The notes beneath the pieces were generated by a model. That model did not search any database. It was not told where the DNA came from and worked only from the letters and a program-made list of their open reading frames with translations. Both the position numbers and the translations under genes were made by a program. A DNA stretch of 64,000 nt from Devosia ginsengisoli (GTDB lineage Bacteria > Pseudomonadota > Alphaproteobacteria > Rhizobiales > Devosiaceae), in NCBI RefSeq assembly GCF_007859655.1, contig NZ_CP042304.1:1550001-1614000 (forward strand), in the 5' to 3' direction. Positions 62,750 to 64,000 of this stretch are shown piece after piece (position 1 is the stretch's first letter; each line of letters starts with the position of its first letter).

Positions 62750-64000
62750 ATGAAAAGCATCTGGTCATCGCTTCGTGTTTCGCAGAACGTCATGGGCGCC
62801 TTCGGCTTGGTGATGGTGTTCAGCATCTTCGTCAACCTGCTGATCCTGACCTCGCCCATCTACATGATGCAGGTCTATGATCGCGTGCTGACCACGAGCC
62901 GCGTCGAAACCCTGATCTTTCTCAGCCTCATCGCCTTCGCCGCCCTGGCCGTGCTCGGCCTGCTGGATGGCGTGCGCAGCTATCTGCTGACCCGTCTCGG
63001 CCGCTTCCTCGATCTGTCGCTGCGCGATCCGGTGCTGACCCAGGCCATTGCCCAGTCGCGCCGCGACGGCCAGAACCATCGTCGCCTGATCGACGACCTC
63101 GGCACCGCCCGCAATTATCTCGGCAGCGCTGCGGTCCTGCCCTTCTTCGATGCGCCCTGGGTGCCCTTCTTCATCCTGATCATGGCCCTGCTGCATCCCT
63201 GGCTGGGCGTGCTGGCGCTGATTGCAGCCATCGTGCTGTTCGGCATGGCTTTGGCCAACGATCATTTCTGCAAGACCCCGCTGCGCATCGCCACCAGCCA
63301 GCAGATCATGGCCAGCGAATTTGCCGGTGCCGCCCTGCAGAATTCCGAAGTCATCCATGCCATGGGCATGCAGGGCGCCGTGGCCGAGCGCTACCGCCAG
63401 CAGGTCGAGCAAATGGGCCAGACTGGCCAGAATGCCGCCGATATGGGCGCCACCATCACCGCCGCATCAAAGGCGCTGCGCATCGCCGTGCAGAGCGCGG
63501 CCCTGGGCCTGGGCGCCTATCTCGTGATCCGCGCCGAACTGACCCCCGGCGGCATGATCGCCGGCTCGATCATCCTGGGCCGAGCGCTCGCCCCGATCGA
63601 GCAGTCCATCGGCTCGTGGAAGCAGTTTGTCGGCGCCCGCGACGCCTACAAGAACATCAAGGGTTTCCTTAGCTCGCGTCCTGCCGAAGCCGAGCGCATC
63701 GCAATGCCCGCCCTTAAGGGCCGCGTGAGCGTCGAGAACCTGTCCTTCTCCATGCCGCGCGCCGAGCGCCCCAGCCTGCGCCGCGCCACCTTCCAGCTCG
63801 AGCCGGGCACCGCCTTGGCACTGGTGGGCGCATCGGCCTCCGGCAAGAGCACATTGTGCCGCCTGCTGGTCGGCGCCTGGCAGCCCACCACCGGCAGCGT
63901 CCGCATCGACGGCGCCGATATCATGACGCTCAATCCCACCGATATCGGCGCCACGATCGGCTATATGCCGCAGACGGTCGAGCTGTTCTCCGGCACGGTC
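62750..64000 (+). CDS. Type I secretion ABC transporter, second copy, partial
   Basis: The ATG at 62750-62752 opens a frame of 417 codons that runs off the right edge. It begins MKSIWSSLRVSQNVMGAFGL, has five to six helices, the cytosolic segment RDAYKNIKGFLSSRPAEAER, and the start of the nucleotide-binding domain with Walker A GASASGKST and Q-loop IGYMPQTVELFSGT. It is the same PrtD-like class as the exporter at 46109 but clearly a different gene. No signal for a neighbour is visible before the window ends. Confidence 0.9.
   Translation, partial: MKSIWSSLRVSQNVMGAFGLVMVFSIFVNLLILTSPIYMMQVYDRVLTTSRVETLIFLSLIAFAALAVLGLLDGVRSYLLTRLGRFLDLSLRDPVLTQAIAQSRRDGQNHRRLIDDLGTARNYLGSAAVLPFFDAPWVPFFILIMALLHPWLGVLALIAAIVLFGMALANDHFCKTPLRIATSQQIMASEFAGAALQNSEVIHAMGMQGAVAERYRQQVEQMGQTGQNAADMGATITAASKALRIAVQSAALGLGAYLVIRAELTPGGMIAGSIILGRALAPIEQSIGSWKQFVGARDAYKNIKGFLSSRPAEAERIAMPALKGRVSVENLSFSMPRAERPSLRRATFQLEPGTALALVGASASGKSTLCRLLVGAWQPTTGSVRIDGADIMTLNPTDIGATIGYMPQTVELFSGTV

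Overview
The window is GC-rich bacterial chromosome and reads as an alphaproteobacterium of the order Hyphomicrobiales, most like Devosia or a relative. The reasons are the gene order DUF1476 / purC / purS, the Ku-LigD repair pair, the style of the carbohydrate ABC transporters, and repeated GGAAC-N16/17-CGTT promoters of the alphaproteobacterial general-stress sigma factor EcfG. The genus is an inference; no 16S rRNA gene is present.

Layout. 0-4.6 kb: a partial F1-ATPase inhibitor-type gene, purC-purS (purQ does not follow), then a leftward, translationally coupled trio (GT2 glycosyltransferase, SAM methyltransferase, polytopic membrane protein). 4.6-9 kb: a worn region with a short direct-repeat cluster, a LacI-type regulator without its DNA-binding domain, a PAS/HWE histidine kinase and a histidine phosphatase. 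9-12.4 kb: a type V autotransporter. 12.4-20.8 kb: a leftward amino-sugar operon (Gfo/Idh/MocA oxidoreductase, MurQ etherase, ABC importer, BadF-type sugar kinase) divergent from a GntR/PBP1 regulator, with two matching palindromes in the control region. It is probably for uptake and breakdown of MurNAc-type cell-wall sugars.

21.7-41.6 kb is a stress and respiration block: cytochrome b561, a five-gene cytochrome c oxidase operon (CuA subunit II with fused cytochrome c, fused subunits I/III, CtaG, triheme cytochrome c), a membrane quinoprotein dehydrogenase preceded by three tiny coupled genes, Ku-LigD, treZ, an LLM oxidoreductase, an SDR, an EF-hand protein and several small unknown genes. 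Eight promoter-like EcfG sites lie 25-35 bases before genes here, so the block looks like a clustered general-stress regulon.

42-59.3 kb is a type I secretion locus: a giant RTX haem peroxidase (about 2,978 residues once a one-base C7/G7 frameshift is closed), its ABC exporter, a second RTX protein with an N-terminal membrane segment, a HlyD adaptor, and a NarL-type kinase with two sister response regulators, one at each end. This is the most unusual part of the window.

59.3-64 kb: a broken LacI gene, NAD kinase whose start overlaps the end of a tyrosine integrase, tRNA-Thr(UGU), and the start of a second type I secretion ABC transporter that runs off the edge. Gene remnants (LacI twice, LysR, b561, isochorismatase) mark several sites of decay. 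All functions are read from protein motifs by eye; no database search was run.
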